Source: Blastopirellula sp. J2-11 (GTDB taxonomy: Bacteria > Planctomycetota > Planctomycetia > Pirellulales > Pirellulaceae). Taken from it: 64,000 bases of DNA. The position numbers and the translations under genes are program-made. Every line of letters begins with the position of its first letter. Positions within the stretch are counted from its first letter, which is position 1. Of this stretch, positions 37,701-45,864 are shown one piece after another. The stretch is from contig NZ_CP097384.1 of assembly GCF_024584705.1 (NCBI RefSeq), forward strand, positions 1,860,001 to 1,924,000, written 5' to 3'. The notes below the pieces were generated by a model that was not told the DNA's origin, did not search any database, and worked only from the letters and a program-made list of their open reading frames with translations.

Positions 37701-37957
37701 TTAAGAGCACCAAACTGAACCAAACTATCCATCTTCAGCAAAGCACGTTGGGCTCCCTTCGATCGCAGACCTCGTTCAAAGCTTCTTCGCTCGGCGGAGC
37801 AGGCGGATTATCCAGCACCGTGCGAGGCCTAGGCGGCGGCTTAAGTGGAGTCGGCGGCGCCGTGGGAGGAGGGTTAAATGGAGTCGGTAGCACGGTCGGC
37901 GGAACCGTCGGCGGATTGCAAAACACCATCAAGGGATTGCCTTTGCTGTCGAAGTAA
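34775..37957 (+). CDS. Large secreted repeat protein with WxxGxW-type motifs
   Basis: A 1060-residue exported protein of unknown function. Layout: signal peptide (1-26), an N-terminal globular domain (about 27-130), a Ser/Asp/Gln/Thr-rich disordered region (about 130-370) with seven 6-residue GSSTQS-like units, six 40-residue repeats plus a partial one (about 395-640) built on VDVNAGINQ and VGVNAGLNN half-units, a domain with PGYWSF, VAGSWL and TAGYW motifs typical of planctomycetal surface proteins (about 690-760), a further folded region to about 930, and a Gly-rich C-terminus (GGGLSGVGGAVGGGLNG). GGGGG lies seven bases upstream of the ATG. A cell-surface or matrix role is likely. Confidence 0.65.
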   Translation: MNQRNVWLQTCMFFVAVFSFSPFCLSQIADSETILATIPSWRYEGTFVSYNEPVLVMDIQRVTAPGDTQKEVAQRRSFVVHDIAAFLVVDELHPRHKMSELSAGAPVEVRTLSDKRDEVALQVRVNEGEYFSDREMPQSEMEENASQAGDRNSTNQRGVNSSDPDASEGQAGTAGMDSSTSAGDRDSSRQSSGENRSNRRNANDGQTPSGSRSTSADDGSSKGQSFADNSSRDDQRSSERQVATESSNTPNAGTPSGNDDSKTDDVVTDNQAPNENQRSSASQASPRNSPSPSSRSGNAGPTNTPIGQGSATGGDSPGPRGNQTQGGSSTQGGSSTQSGSSTQSGSPTQSGSPTQSGSSTQSGSPTQSETTIRPLSRASIMSGDQINDRSTAQLADVNAGINQSSSGANDGGRPLVGVNAGLNNSANNRPTGRLVDVNAGINQSGSGANDGGRPLVGVNAGLNNSANNRPTGRLVDVNAGINQSGSGANDGGRPLVGVNAGLNNSANNRPTGRLVDVNAGINQSSSGANDGGRPLVGVNAGIDNSANNRLTERLVDVNAGINQSGSGANDGGRRLVGVNAGLNNSANNRPTGRLVDVNAGINQSSSGANDGGRPLVGVNAGLNNSANNRPTGRLVDVNAGINRSSQANLNEIVAATSEASRFRGSLHEAFARPLLGDVLYGEMAPITPPPSVREIVNEIDDGLSFIPGYWSFEPVEQKFVWVTGVLRRAPQGMEWVAGSWLSSENGFIRTAGYWKVTGEIKSLAEQGPHEIIAPVARVATATGVVKTVRHLDYLLEDRGILFAPIDASTLSMSQPNTVSITLTEPILIRNLLLHLFVDRANDRFYFGDYYGETGKSLGLIAWRKAGLAEGTLLGQYQKIHRLGNVDFERRLAGWEHFYESHREWRPPVNAAATKRLLLTSTEHAAVQTSALSRRLVANVLGDIHHSSGKSLRPQLGKLEGTATLSAGASGLLQNSLKSTKLNQTIHLQQSTLGSLRSQTSFKASSLGGAGGLSSTVRGLGGGLSGVGGAVGGGLNGVGSTVGGTVGGLQNTIKGLPLLSK
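35750..35880 (+). repeat. Tandem 18-bp coding repeats
   Basis: About seven copies of an 18-base unit based on GGAAGTTCGACGCAGAGT, encoding GSSTQS or GSPTQS. It lies inside the secreted repeat protein gene and is likely to vary in copy number. Confidence 0.85.
35960..36702 (+). repeat. Tandem 120-bp coding repeats
   Basis: Six full units starting at 35960, 36080, 36200, 36320, 36440 and 36560, and a partial seventh from 36680. Copies are nearly identical at DNA level. Each encodes 40 residues made of two related half-repeats. Confidence 0.92.
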
Positions 37958-38537
37958 TGGAGTACGATCCCGATAACGCGCGGACTCCATGATTTCATTG
38001 ACGGTCACATAGGTGGGTGGAGCAACCCGAGTTACGATCAAGCCAGTCGCTACCAGGCTGGCTTCGGCCAGTGGCGCTCGAAGTATTCAGTCTCTGTCTG
38101 TATCGCTCCGGCGCTAATGGTCTCCCAGCTACTCCTTTAAAATCGGTTTGGCCTCTGGTCGACGCTGAGAGGGACGGAGCGTCGCCTTGCGGTTGTCGGG
38201 GGACTATTCCGCAAGAGGATGTTGCATTTTGTTGCGGACGTAACTCGGTCCGTTCTGGACAAACTACCTGGGCCGCCCAGCGCTCGTTGGGGCGGGTACG
38301 ACGAAACTAGGCAGTTTGGGTAGCCGGTTTGAGAATTGGTTGGACGGTCTTTAGGAACCGGACGGTAGGCGGTAAGAGTCGTGCAATAAGGGCTGGTTTC
38401 ATCGCGGCCCAGCGCAATCGCATGCTTGCCGCATTTTGACTACCATGGGTTGTTGTTGATGGGTGTTTTCCATGCGTCAATATCTCCTTCTTCGTCTGCT
38501 TCCTATCCCCCTTCCTATCCAACCCGTTCGCCAAAAA
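37958..38537. other. Intergenic region downstream of the repeat protein gene
   Basis: Contains a fragment starting CATAGGTGGGTGGAGCAACC (38008-38027), resembling the ends of the 58-60 kb elements, and a hairpin AAGCCAG/CTGGCTT (38040-38064). Short open frames on both strands have no support. The promoter of the esterase gene must lie here but was not identified. Confidence 0.4.
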
Positions 38538-40508
38538 ATGATGCGCTACGTCTGGGCTGTTTGTTTCGTCTTGTCGTTTGTTTCCACTTCCTTAGCCGAG
38601 GATTCAATCCCCGCGATCCAACGGATCTTGCCGCCGCTGGGAATGGAAATTGACGCCAAAACAAAGACGGAACTAACGACCCGTTTAGAGCAACTGCAAA
38701 AGAAGCTGAAGACAGTCGAAAACAATCCGTTGTCGATTGACGCCGAGATCTATTTGAAAGCGGTTTCGCTCGCGCTGCGAAACGGGGAGTTCTACAAGCC
38801 GAAAGATGTGGAGGTCGCTCGTGCGGCGCTCGACTCCGCCGAAAAGCGGATCGCCCAAATCGAAGCAGGCGCGCCGGCGTGGACGACGGCTGATGGTTTG
38901 TTGGTGCGCGGTTATCGCAGCACGATCGACAATTCGCCGCAGCCGTATGGTTTGCATATTCCGGCAGATCTGGATCTGTCGAAACCCGTTCCGTTGTACG
39001 TTTGGCTGCATGGTCGCGGCGATAAAGAAACGGATCTCTACTTCATCCACGGTCGTCAGCGCAACAAAGGTTATGTCGCGCCGGATGACGCAATCACGCT
39101 GCATCCGTTTGGTCGGCAGTGCATTGGATTTAAGTCGGCCGGCGAGATCGATATCTTGGACGCGATCGAAGATGTCAAACAGCGCTATTCGATTGATCCC
39201 GATCGAATCGTCCTGATGGGCTTTTCGATGGGAGGAGCCGGCGTATGGCATGTGGGCGCTCACTACGCCGATCATTGGGTCGCGATGAGCCCTGGCGCTG
39301 GATTCGCCGAGACCGCTCGTTATCAAAAGCTGAAGCCAGAGAACTATCCGCCGAGCTACACGCAAAAACTGTGGGGATGCTACGACGTGCCTGACTACGT
39401 GCGCAATCTGTTCAATCTGCCGGTCATCGCCTATAGCGGCGAAATCGACAAGCAAATTCAAGCGGCGCGGGTGATGGAAGCAGCGTACGCCGCCGAAGGT
39501 CGGACGTTGCCCCATTTGATCGGTCCCCAAACGGCGCACAAATATGAACCGGAAACGCTGAAAGTGCTGCTCGCGAAGATGAAGGAGTTTCGCGACGCCG
39601 GTTTGAATCGGACGCCGACCGAAGTCTCGCTGCAGACCCAAACGCTGCGCTATCCGCGCGTTCATTGGATCGAAGCTTTGCGTTTGGACGAGCACTGGCG
39701 AGATTCGCGGATCGACGCCCAAGTCGCGTGGCCCGACTCGGTGACGCTCACCACCAAAAACATCGCCGCGTTGGCGCTGCACTTGCAAAAGATCCCGGCC
39801 AGCTTTGTTGTGGAGATCGATGGCCAAAAGCTGAGCGTAGAAACTCCTCCTGCGGACGATGCTCCGCTTTCGCTGCTGAAACAAGCTGGCGAGTGGACGT
39901 TCGCCGCTCCTGCTGCCGACGCCGGGAAATTGGCGAAACTGTCAGGCTTGCAAGGACCGATCGACGACGTTTTTCTGGAACCATTTATGGTGGTCGTGCC
40001 GCGCGAGAAGTCGAGCAACGCGCGACTGCAGCAATGGCTAGAGTTTGAAATCGCCCATTTTGACGATCGTTGGCAGGCGCTCTTCCGGGGTAAGCCGCGC
40101 TGGAAATATGATGATCAGGTGACGCCGGCCGACATCGCCAAGTATCACATCATCGCGTGGGGAACTCCGCAAACGAATCGCCTGATTCGTGAGTCGATGG
40201 AGAAGCTGCCGCTCACATGGGACGCGAAGCAAGTGACGCTTGCAGGGCGTCAATTTTCGGCCGATGTCCATGTGCCGCTGCTGATTTATCCCAACCCCCA
40301 AAATCCGCAGAAGTATCTGGTGCTGAATAGCGGTCCCACTTTCCGTGAGACGGATGATAGCAGCAATTCTCGGCAGAACCCGCAATTGCCTGATTGGGCG
40401 ATTATCGATATCACGACTCCCCCCAATGGATTGACGCCTGGCAAAGTGGTGGCTGCGGACTTCTTTGATGAAGCCTGGCAGGTGCGCCCGAAGACAGACT
40501 CCGAATAA
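38538..40508 (+). CDS. Secreted alpha/beta-hydrolase (esterase/peptidase S9-like)
   Basis: A 656-residue exported protein. Starting at 38538 gives a clean signal peptide (MMRYVWAVCF to STSLAED); the frame is open 25 codons further upstream, but those residues spoil the signal. The hydrolase domain (about 130-380) has YVWLHGRGDKETD (oxyanion region) and the nucleophile elbow GFSMGGAG with Ser in G-x-S-x-G, followed by PVIAYSGEID and HKYEPETL, which could supply Asp and His. The C-terminal part (about 400-656) is a separate beta-rich region. Substrates of related planctomycetal proteins are unknown; a polymer or ester of algal origin is a guess. Confidence 0.75.
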   Translation: MMRYVWAVCFVLSFVSTSLAEDSIPAIQRILPPLGMEIDAKTKTELTTRLEQLQKKLKTVENNPLSIDAEIYLKAVSLALRNGEFYKPKDVEVARAALDSAEKRIAQIEAGAPAWTTADGLLVRGYRSTIDNSPQPYGLHIPADLDLSKPVPLYVWLHGRGDKETDLYFIHGRQRNKGYVAPDDAITLHPFGRQCIGFKSAGEIDILDAIEDVKQRYSIDPDRIVLMGFSMGGAGVWHVGAHYADHWVAMSPGAGFAETARYQKLKPENYPPSYTQKLWGCYDVPDYVRNLFNLPVIAYSGEIDKQIQAARVMEAAYAAEGRTLPHLIGPQTAHKYEPETLKVLLAKMKEFRDAGLNRTPTEVSLQTQTLRYPRVHWIEALRLDEHWRDSRIDAQVAWPDSVTLTTKNIAALALHLQKIPASFVVEIDGQKLSVETPPADDAPLSLLKQAGEWTFAAPAADAGKLAKLSGLQGPIDDVFLEPFMVVVPREKSSNARLQQWLEFEIAHFDDRWQALFRGKPRWKYDDQVTPADIAKYHIIAWGTPQTNRLIRESMEKLPLTWDAKQVTLAGRQFSADVHVPLLIYPNPQNPQKYLVLNSGPTFRETDDSSNSRQNPQLPDWAIIDITTPPNGLTPGKVVAADFFDEAWQVRPKTDSE

Positions 40509-40761
40509 TTGGCCAGCGGTCGCATTGACCCTTTCGCCAGTTGCTAGGTAAACTCCCGTTCTCTCGATTGCCCCTTAGCGCCCAGCGATACCGATGGCGT
40601 GGGCAATCACGGCGAGCCGGCGCTGCGGCAGACCGCCGAACGTAGACGCGTTTGTCAGGCAGGCAAGCCGTGTGCGTTCTGTTCGTCGCGATCCACTGGC
40701 CGACTGATGGCTGCAAATCGGACGTCCTAAGTCCATCTGTCGTGCGGAAGAGCCGAAGGCC

Positions 40762-41454
40762 GTGAAATACATTTTGAATTGGACCATCGCCTGGTTGGCG
40801 GCGATCGTCGTTTTGCTGTTGCGATGGACTTGTCGCGTTCGTTTGCATAACGACCCACGACCCGCTCTACGAGCCGCTGGCGTTCCGTACGTCTATTCGG
40901 TGCTGCATGCTCACCAGGTCGCGGCCGCAATGGGAGGCGAAGCAGGGACCGCTGCGATGGTTTCGCAGTCGCTAGACGGAGAACTGATCGTACCGACCTT
41001 GCGTTTGATGGGCGTCACGCCGATCCGTGGTTCGAATCGAACGCGTGGTCAAACCAAAGGGGGGCGCGAGGCGCTGGCCGGGTTGATCGAGCATGTCAAC
41101 AGCGGAAAGCCGGCTTACCTGGCGGTGGATGGACCACGCGGACCCCGGAATCGCGTTCACAAAGGGGTCGCGGCCCTCTCGAAAAAGACAGGCGCCATGG
41201 TGATCAACATGGTCGCGGTGCCGGAGCGGCGCTGGATTTTGTCGAAGACCTGGGATCGTCTCCAGATTCCGCAGCCGTTCTGCCGCGTGCATGGCTACTT
41301 TGCAGAGCCGGTCCGTCCGAACGAAGAGGAGTCGCTGGAAGACTATCGTCGCCGCATCGAAGCTTCGCTGAACGCGCTGGAAGCGGAGCATGATCCGGCC
41401 GAAGCGCCGACGGTTGTGGTGGAAGAAGCGGCCAGCGATGAGATCGCGGCATAA
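40762..41454 (+). CDS. DUF374 lysophospholipid acyltransferase-family protein
   Basis: A 230-residue membrane-associated protein of the DUF374 family, related to LpxL/PlsC acyltransferases. One N-terminal hydrophobic segment (about 4-22) precedes the conserved parts: YSVLHAHQVA, MVSQSLDGELI, GVTPIRGSNRTRG and AVDGPRGPRNRVHKG. The likely role is acyl transfer to lipid A or another lipid in the inner membrane. It starts with GTG and has a Glu/Ala-rich C-terminal tail (about 205-230). It is convergent with a DUF1080 gene, the two separated by a shared hairpin. Confidence 0.82.
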   Translation: MKYILNWTIAWLAAIVVLLLRWTCRVRLHNDPRPALRAAGVPYVYSVLHAHQVAAAMGGEAGTAAMVSQSLDGELIVPTLRLMGVTPIRGSNRTRGQTKGGREALAGLIEHVNSGKPAYLAVDGPRGPRNRVHKGVAALSKKTGAMVINMVAVPERRWILSKTWDRLQIPQPFCRVHGYFAEPVRPNEEESLEDYRRRIEASLNALEAEHDPAEAPTVVVEEAASDEIAA

Positions 41455-41485
41455 AAAAACGCCGACGATCCAGATCGCCGGCGTT
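41452..41485 (-). terminator. Terminator between DUF374 and DUF1080 genes
   Basis: 13-base arms (41458-41470, 41473-41485) pair except for one position that is a G-U wobble on the minus strand, followed there by seven Ts. It mainly ends the minus-strand DUF1080 gene. Confidence 0.8.
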
Positions 41486-41519
41486 CTTGATGGGAATCGC
41501 TGGTAACGCCCAGGCGGCC

Positions 41520-42509
41520 TTACTTTTGGATGACCCAGATATTTTTGTAAACGACCGGGTTGCCGTGGCCTTGCAGATACAACGCCGCCGGACTGTTCGC
41601 TTCTTGTTCGCGCCCCGGGGTGTGCTCCGGCAGTTCGAGATCGTCATGAATCACGACGCCGTTCTGCTTGATTGTCGCCCGAGCGTTGGTGGTCTTCTCG
41701 CCAGCGTCGTTGTACTTGGCGGCGGTGAAGTCAATGTCGTAGGTTTGCCAGGTGAGCGGCGGAAAGCACATGTTGACTTTCGGCTCTGAGATCTTGTAGA
41801 TGCCGCCGCACTCGTTGTTTTCCCCTTCCAGGCCGAACGAATCAAGCACTTGCAGCTCGTAGCGACCTTGCATGTAAACGCCGCTGTTGCCGCGGGCCTG
41901 ACCGCGAGCGGCGGGCTTGAACGGGGTCATGAATTCAATGTGCAGCGTATGATCGCCCAGCTTTTCTTTGGTGTAACAATCGGCCAGCAGCAGATCGTCT
42001 TGCACGATCTTGCCGTTTTCAAAAGCGTCGGCGCTGGTTCCGTCAAACAACACAGTCGCCCCTTTCGGCGGCTTGGCGCCCAGCGTCGGGCTCTTACGAA
42101 CCGTTTTCTTCAGCGAGCCGATCTTGTCACCGGCGGTGGAGAAGACCGTGATCACGCCGTCGGTGATGGTGATCTTCGCGTGATCCCCTTCCATGGTGAC
42201 GACGCCATCTTCCAGCTTTCCTTCGGCCGAGTGCATTTCCATGCCGCGCGACCAGCCGTCGCCGGGGAGTCCGCCGGGATAACCGACGCCGCGAAACTGA
42301 CCGTCGCCCAGCGCGATCACTTGCACGCCCAGCGGCACATCCTGGCCATCCATCGTCAAGGTTCCGACGTATTCGCCTTGGATCTGGTAGTCGACGCCAG
42401 CTTCTTTGGGATTGGTATAGGTCGGCGTGTCATCGGCGGCATACGCATGGCCAATGGTCGCCAGCGAGATCAGGCTGGCCAGCGCCAAGCGAGTGAAGTT
42501 GAATTTCAT
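41520..42509 (-). CDS. Secreted DUF1080 (3-keto-disaccharide hydrolase-like) protein
   Basis: A 329-residue exported protein. The signal peptide ends at HAYAA (about 25). The C-terminal two thirds form the DUF1080 concanavalin-like jelly roll: TVLFDGTSADAF, the strand pattern LHIEFMTPFKP, RGNSGVYMQGRYELQVLDSFG and a final ALYLQGHGNPVVYKNIWV, all typical. DUF1080 members include 3-keto-glucoside hydrolases, but most are uncharacterised. An extra N-terminal domain (about 28-145) is less common. A second, shorter DUF1080 gene lies at 50100-50747. Confidence 0.85.
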   Translation of the reverse strand: MKFNFTRLALASLISLATIGHAYAADDTPTYTNPKEAGVDYQIQGEYVGTLTMDGQDVPLGVQVIALGDGQFRGVGYPGGLPGDGWSRGMEMHSAEGKLEDGVVTMEGDHAKITITDGVITVFSTAGDKIGSLKKTVRKSPTLGAKPPKGATVLFDGTSADAFENGKIVQDDLLLADCYTKEKLGDHTLHIEFMTPFKPAARGQARGNSGVYMQGRYELQVLDSFGLEGENNECGGIYKISEPKVNMCFPPLTWQTYDIDFTAAKYNDAGEKTTNARATIKQNGVVIHDDLELPEHTPGREQEANSPAALYLQGHGNPVVYKNIWVIQK

Positions 42510-42621
42510 GGAGTGGTCTCTGGGGGCGATGGAAATGGGTGAAAACTTTGGGAACAGAAACGCCTATTGTGCCCTGACGGGAAAGGGGACGCAACTCAAC
42601 GAGTTACCACGATTGGCGAAA

Positions 42622-43056
42622 CTATGCGTTGTTTTGGGCCGCGGCCGCGAGGTCCCGAATCCGTTGCACCATGTTGTAAAAGCCGTTGGCCCGCGAGGGG
42701 GTAATCGTCTGGGCCAAGCCGATCTGATCGAAGAGGGATTCTAAATCGTACGCCAGAATCTCCTCGGACGTCTTATAGGAAAGGAGCATCGCCAACAGAG
42801 CGACCAGGCCTTTGACGATCTGGGCGTCACTATCGCCGAGGAAATAGAGTTGGCCGCCGTCCTGGCTAGCCTGTGGTACGAGCCAGACTTGGCTCTGGCA
42901 GCCTTGCACGCGGAAGGCTTCGACTTTGTAGGCGTCGTCAAGCGGCGGCATCTGCCTGCCGAGCTCGATCAGATATTGGAAACGATCCATCGGATCGTCA
43001 TAAAACTCAAATTCTTCGACGAGTTCAGCGGCCGTAAGTGTCGGAATATCAGTCAC
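42622..43056 (-). CDS. sufE: Cysteine desulfuration protein SufE
   Basis: A 144-residue sulfur-transfer protein that accepts persulfide from SufS during Fe-S cluster assembly in the cytoplasm. The active Cys53 lies in RVQGCQSQVWL, and the family segments DRFQYLIELGRQMPPL and GLVALLAMLLSYKTSEEIL are present. Length is normal. No other suf genes are in the window. Confidence 0.93.
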   Translation of the reverse strand: MTDIPTLTAAELVEEFEFYDDPMDRFQYLIELGRQMPPLDDAYKVEAFRVQGCQSQVWLVPQASQDGGQLYFLGDSDAQIVKGLVALLAMLLSYKTSEEILAYDLESLFDQIGLAQTITPSRANGFYNMVQRIRDLAAAAQNNA

Positions 43057-43377
43057 GCTTGCCTATCTCTCTCTCAAGAATAAATAGCAGTGCTTTCATC
43101 ATGGGCAGTTGCATTCATTTTAGGCAACCGGCTTCCTAGAAATTCGCGGCGGTTTCTGACGCGATGCGGAAATAATAGGGCGAAACAGGCGATTTTCGTA
43201 CAATTGTGGCAAGTTCTGCGGTTTCGGCACGCTGAATGCAATTACCGTTACGCAGCGAAGAAGAGTCGAAGTTATTTCGACAGATCAGGATCGACCAGGA
43301 TGGTTATCGATTTGTCGCAACAACGTTTTCGGCACAACTTTGTAGAAGCGTGGTCCATTTCTCCATTCACTCTGCAG

Positions 43378-43570
43378 GATGCGGGAGTGAGCCGGGAACT
43401 GGGCAACGCATCGCTCTCTTAATCAACAGAGAGTCAAACATTGATCCACTACGAGGCATGACCTCGTTTACCCAAAGCATGATGGGGTGTTGTTCCTGAC
43501 GACGGGGCTGTTGGGAACGGCGGTCGAGGCTGAGGAGATCTAGGTCTCTTTGGCCTCGGCCGTTTTTTTT
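43378..43570 (+). ncRNA. Candidate structured non-coding RNA with terminator
   Basis: Five successive stems are visible: GATGCG/CGCATC (43378-43383, 43407-43412), CTCTCT/AGAGAG (43414-43419, 43428-43433), ACGAGG/CCTCGT (43451-43456, 43462-43467), GTTCC/GGAAC (43492-43496, 43514-43518), and a final 10-bp stem (43521-43530, 43553-43562) with an inner GAGA/TCTC pair, followed by eight Ts. There is no protein gene upstream on this strand that needs such a terminator. The 5' end is unknown and could lie near 43212. It does not match RNase P, tmRNA, SRP RNA or a riboswitch I know. Confidence 0.5.
43521..43570 (+). terminator. Strong rho-independent terminator of the RNA candidate
   Basis: 10-bp stem with one wobble, then T8 (43563-43570). 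No plus-strand coding gene precedes it for more than 1.5 kb. Confidence 0.85.
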
Positions 43571-43744
43571 GCGCGCCCCTCAATGGCGCAAGTCTTTTTC
43601 ATTTCTGTGCATGCATTTCGCGCGTGTTGCGCCGATTACTGCTGATTTCGCCGGCAATCTTTGTACTATTCGCGATTGGAATGATGTTCGTAACTCTTGC
43701 TTGTAAAAGGGGTTGCAAGTTGACGATGGTCTCTTTTCTTTGTT

Positions 43745-44289
<545 letters not shown>

Positions 44290-44372
44290 GTCGCCTGATT
44301 TCAGTGCCAGGGAACCCTTCAAAACGCTCTCCTGGTTAGTCGATCACCGGCTTGAGATTGCGAATCTCTCGA

Positions 44373-44405
44373 AACCGCTTTGGCCGATACCAAAGCGGTT
44401 TTTTT
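44373..44405 (+). terminator. Terminator of the PII gene
   Basis: AACCGCTTTGG (44373-44383) pairs with CCAAAGCGGTT (44390-44400), then a T-run. Confidence 0.88.
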
Positions 44406-44472
44406 CGTTTTCTTACGGCCAAATCTTCGAACTATGCAGCTTCAAGCTGGGCCCGCGTGCGAAGTGCGACCG

Positions 44473-44856
44473 CTATTCGGTCTCTTGATCGACGTATCGT
44501 CGGCGGCGCGAACGAAAGAAGCTTGGGCCCCGTACTCGGTGAGAGGCGCCTCCTTCGTCGATCATGCGTCCCGCCAGCAAGCGGTAAAACGTCAATATGA
44601 CGAAGGCGCCAGCCACGGCGACCGCAAAACCGAGCGGGCTAATCGGCGAAACCCGCTCTCCGTCATAGAAATAGGCCAAAACGGCGCAGCCGATGATGGA
44701 GCCGCCAACACCCATCGCCAGAGTAGCGATAGGGCCGCCTGGGTCGCGCCCGGGCATGATTGCTTTGGCGAGTAGCCCCGTTACCGTTCCAAATCCGACC
44801 CACATCAATACAATTTCGCACCAATGCTGAATCTGGGCCGTAAAATCGCCATCCAT
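44473..44856 (-). CDS. GlsB/YeaQ/YmgE-type small membrane protein
   Basis: A 127-residue membrane protein with three hydrophobic segments (about 12-30, 42-62, 75-95) and the family signature GLLAKAIMPGRDPGG followed by GVGGSIIGCAVL. The family, once called transglycosylase-associated, is linked to stress but has no proven activity. The start at 44856 is preferred since GGAG is nine bases upstream; ATGs slightly further up are too close to that site. The C-terminus is Arg-rich (FRSRRRRYVDQ), unusual for the family, which normally ends soon after the third helix. Confidence 0.78.
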   Translation of the reverse strand: MDGDFTAQIQHWCEIVLMWVGFGTVTGLLAKAIMPGRDPGGPIATLAMGVGGSIIGCAVLAYFYDGERVSPISPLGFAVAVAGAFVILTFYRLLAGRMIDEGGASHRVRGPSFFRSRRRRYVDQETE

Positions 44857-45121
44857 AGTCATTTGCTCCGTATTCGCTAGCACCGAAGTGGTGGGGGTTT
44901 TTAGTTGGAATCGGCCAACGATCTTGGTAAAGTTTTCTCGATGTAGGAAAATTCACGGATTTGTCCCCGACTTCCCGCCACAATAGGTCTATCACAGCGT
45001 TTGTTAGAGAAGGGCCTCCTCAAGGCCAACGTAAACGCCGCTGTTTCCCACCGTCACACTCAAGAGGGAAATCTTTTGATTCTCCCTTCCTTTGTTGATC
45101 CCCCGTTACTGGAGTAACCGC

Positions 45122-45685
45122 ATGAAGAAGCTCGTATTTGGACTCGCGTTGGCTCTCTGCTTGGGCCTGTCGGCTCACAATCTGATGGCCGCTGAAGCGG
45201 AAGAAGTAAAGTCGGGCCTTGATATGGGCGCTCAACCGGCTGCGTTCTATGTCGAAGATGTCACTGGCCCGGCCAAGGGTGAGACCCTTTGCTATCGTTG
45301 CCGTTACGGCGGACGCCCGACGATCGCGATTTTCGCCCGCGAAATGGACGCCAGCGTCCAAAGTCTGGTGAAGCAGATTGACGAAGCGGTCGCCAAGAAC
45401 TCAGATCAGAAGCTGTCGGCCTTCGTGGTTCTGCTGAGCGACGCTCCGGCGGATTGCAAAAGCGAACTAGAAAAGGTCGCCGCCGCCAACAAGATCGAAG
45501 AGACCCCGCTGACCGTGTTCAAAGACAGCAAAGGTCCGAGCCCTTACAACGTCTCGAAAGACGCCAAGGTCAGCGTCATGATGTGGAATGCCGAGGGCGT
45601 GAAAGTAAATCACGCGTATGCGGCGAACCCGTCGAAAGAGCAGATCTCGACGATCGTCTCGGACTCGAAGAAAATCTTGGAGTAA
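45122..45685 (+). CDS. Secreted thioredoxin-like-fold protein
   Basis: A 187-residue exported protein. Residues 1-23 are a signal peptide (ending LMAA). The mature part has a thioredoxin-like layout: PAAFYVEDVTGP, then GETLCYRCRYGGRPTIAIFAR with a CYRC pair where thioredoxins have CxxC, and a C-terminal TPLTVFKDSKGP with the expected cis-Pro position (ETPLT). A related family of planctomycetal proteins carries this motif; activity is unproven. GGAG seven bases before the ATG fixes the start. A small hairpin (AGGGAAATC/GATTCTCCCT, about 45070-45093) lies in the leader. Confidence 0.7.
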   Translation: MKKLVFGLALALCLGLSAHNLMAAEAEEVKSGLDMGAQPAAFYVEDVTGPAKGETLCYRCRYGGRPTIAIFAREMDASVQSLVKQIDEAVAKNSDQKLSAFVVLLSDAPADCKSELEKVAAANKIEETPLTVFKDSKGPSPYNVSKDAKVSVMMWNAEGVKVNHAYAANPSKEQISTIVSDSKKILE

Positions 45686-45739
45686 ATCTCCGACGTCAGA
45701 CGCCTGAAATTAGATTCAAGGCGATTGAGTTTAAAATCA

Positions 45740-45776
45740 AGAGCCGCGGAACAAATTGTTTCGCGGCTCTTTTTTT
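45740..45776 (+). terminator. Terminator of the secreted thioredoxin-like gene
   Basis: 14-base arms (45740-45753, 45757-45770) with one G-U wobble, 3-base loop and T-run. Confidence 0.85.
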
Positions 45777-45864
45777 GAACTTGTGGTCCATCTGAACGCC
45801 CTTTACGAGGGATTTTTCCGTGCTAGGCTAGAACTCTTTGCCGTAAACCTCCATCAGTCCGTCC

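Noticed and set aside
38307-38534. 75-residue minus-strand open frame
   Set aside because: No motif or ribosome site; overlaps the upstream part of the esterase gene.
38685-39884. 399-residue minus-strand open frame
   Set aside because: Antisense to the alpha/beta-hydrolase gene; no motif or ribosome site.
41030-41045. GGTTCGAATC-like T-arm sequence suggesting a tRNA
   Set aside because: It lies inside the DUF374 coding frame (motif RGSNRTRG) and no other tRNA arms are present.
43090-43499. Two small plus-strand open frames before the RNA candidate
   Set aside because: No ribosome sites or recognisable sequence; they overlap the hairpin series, which explains the region better.
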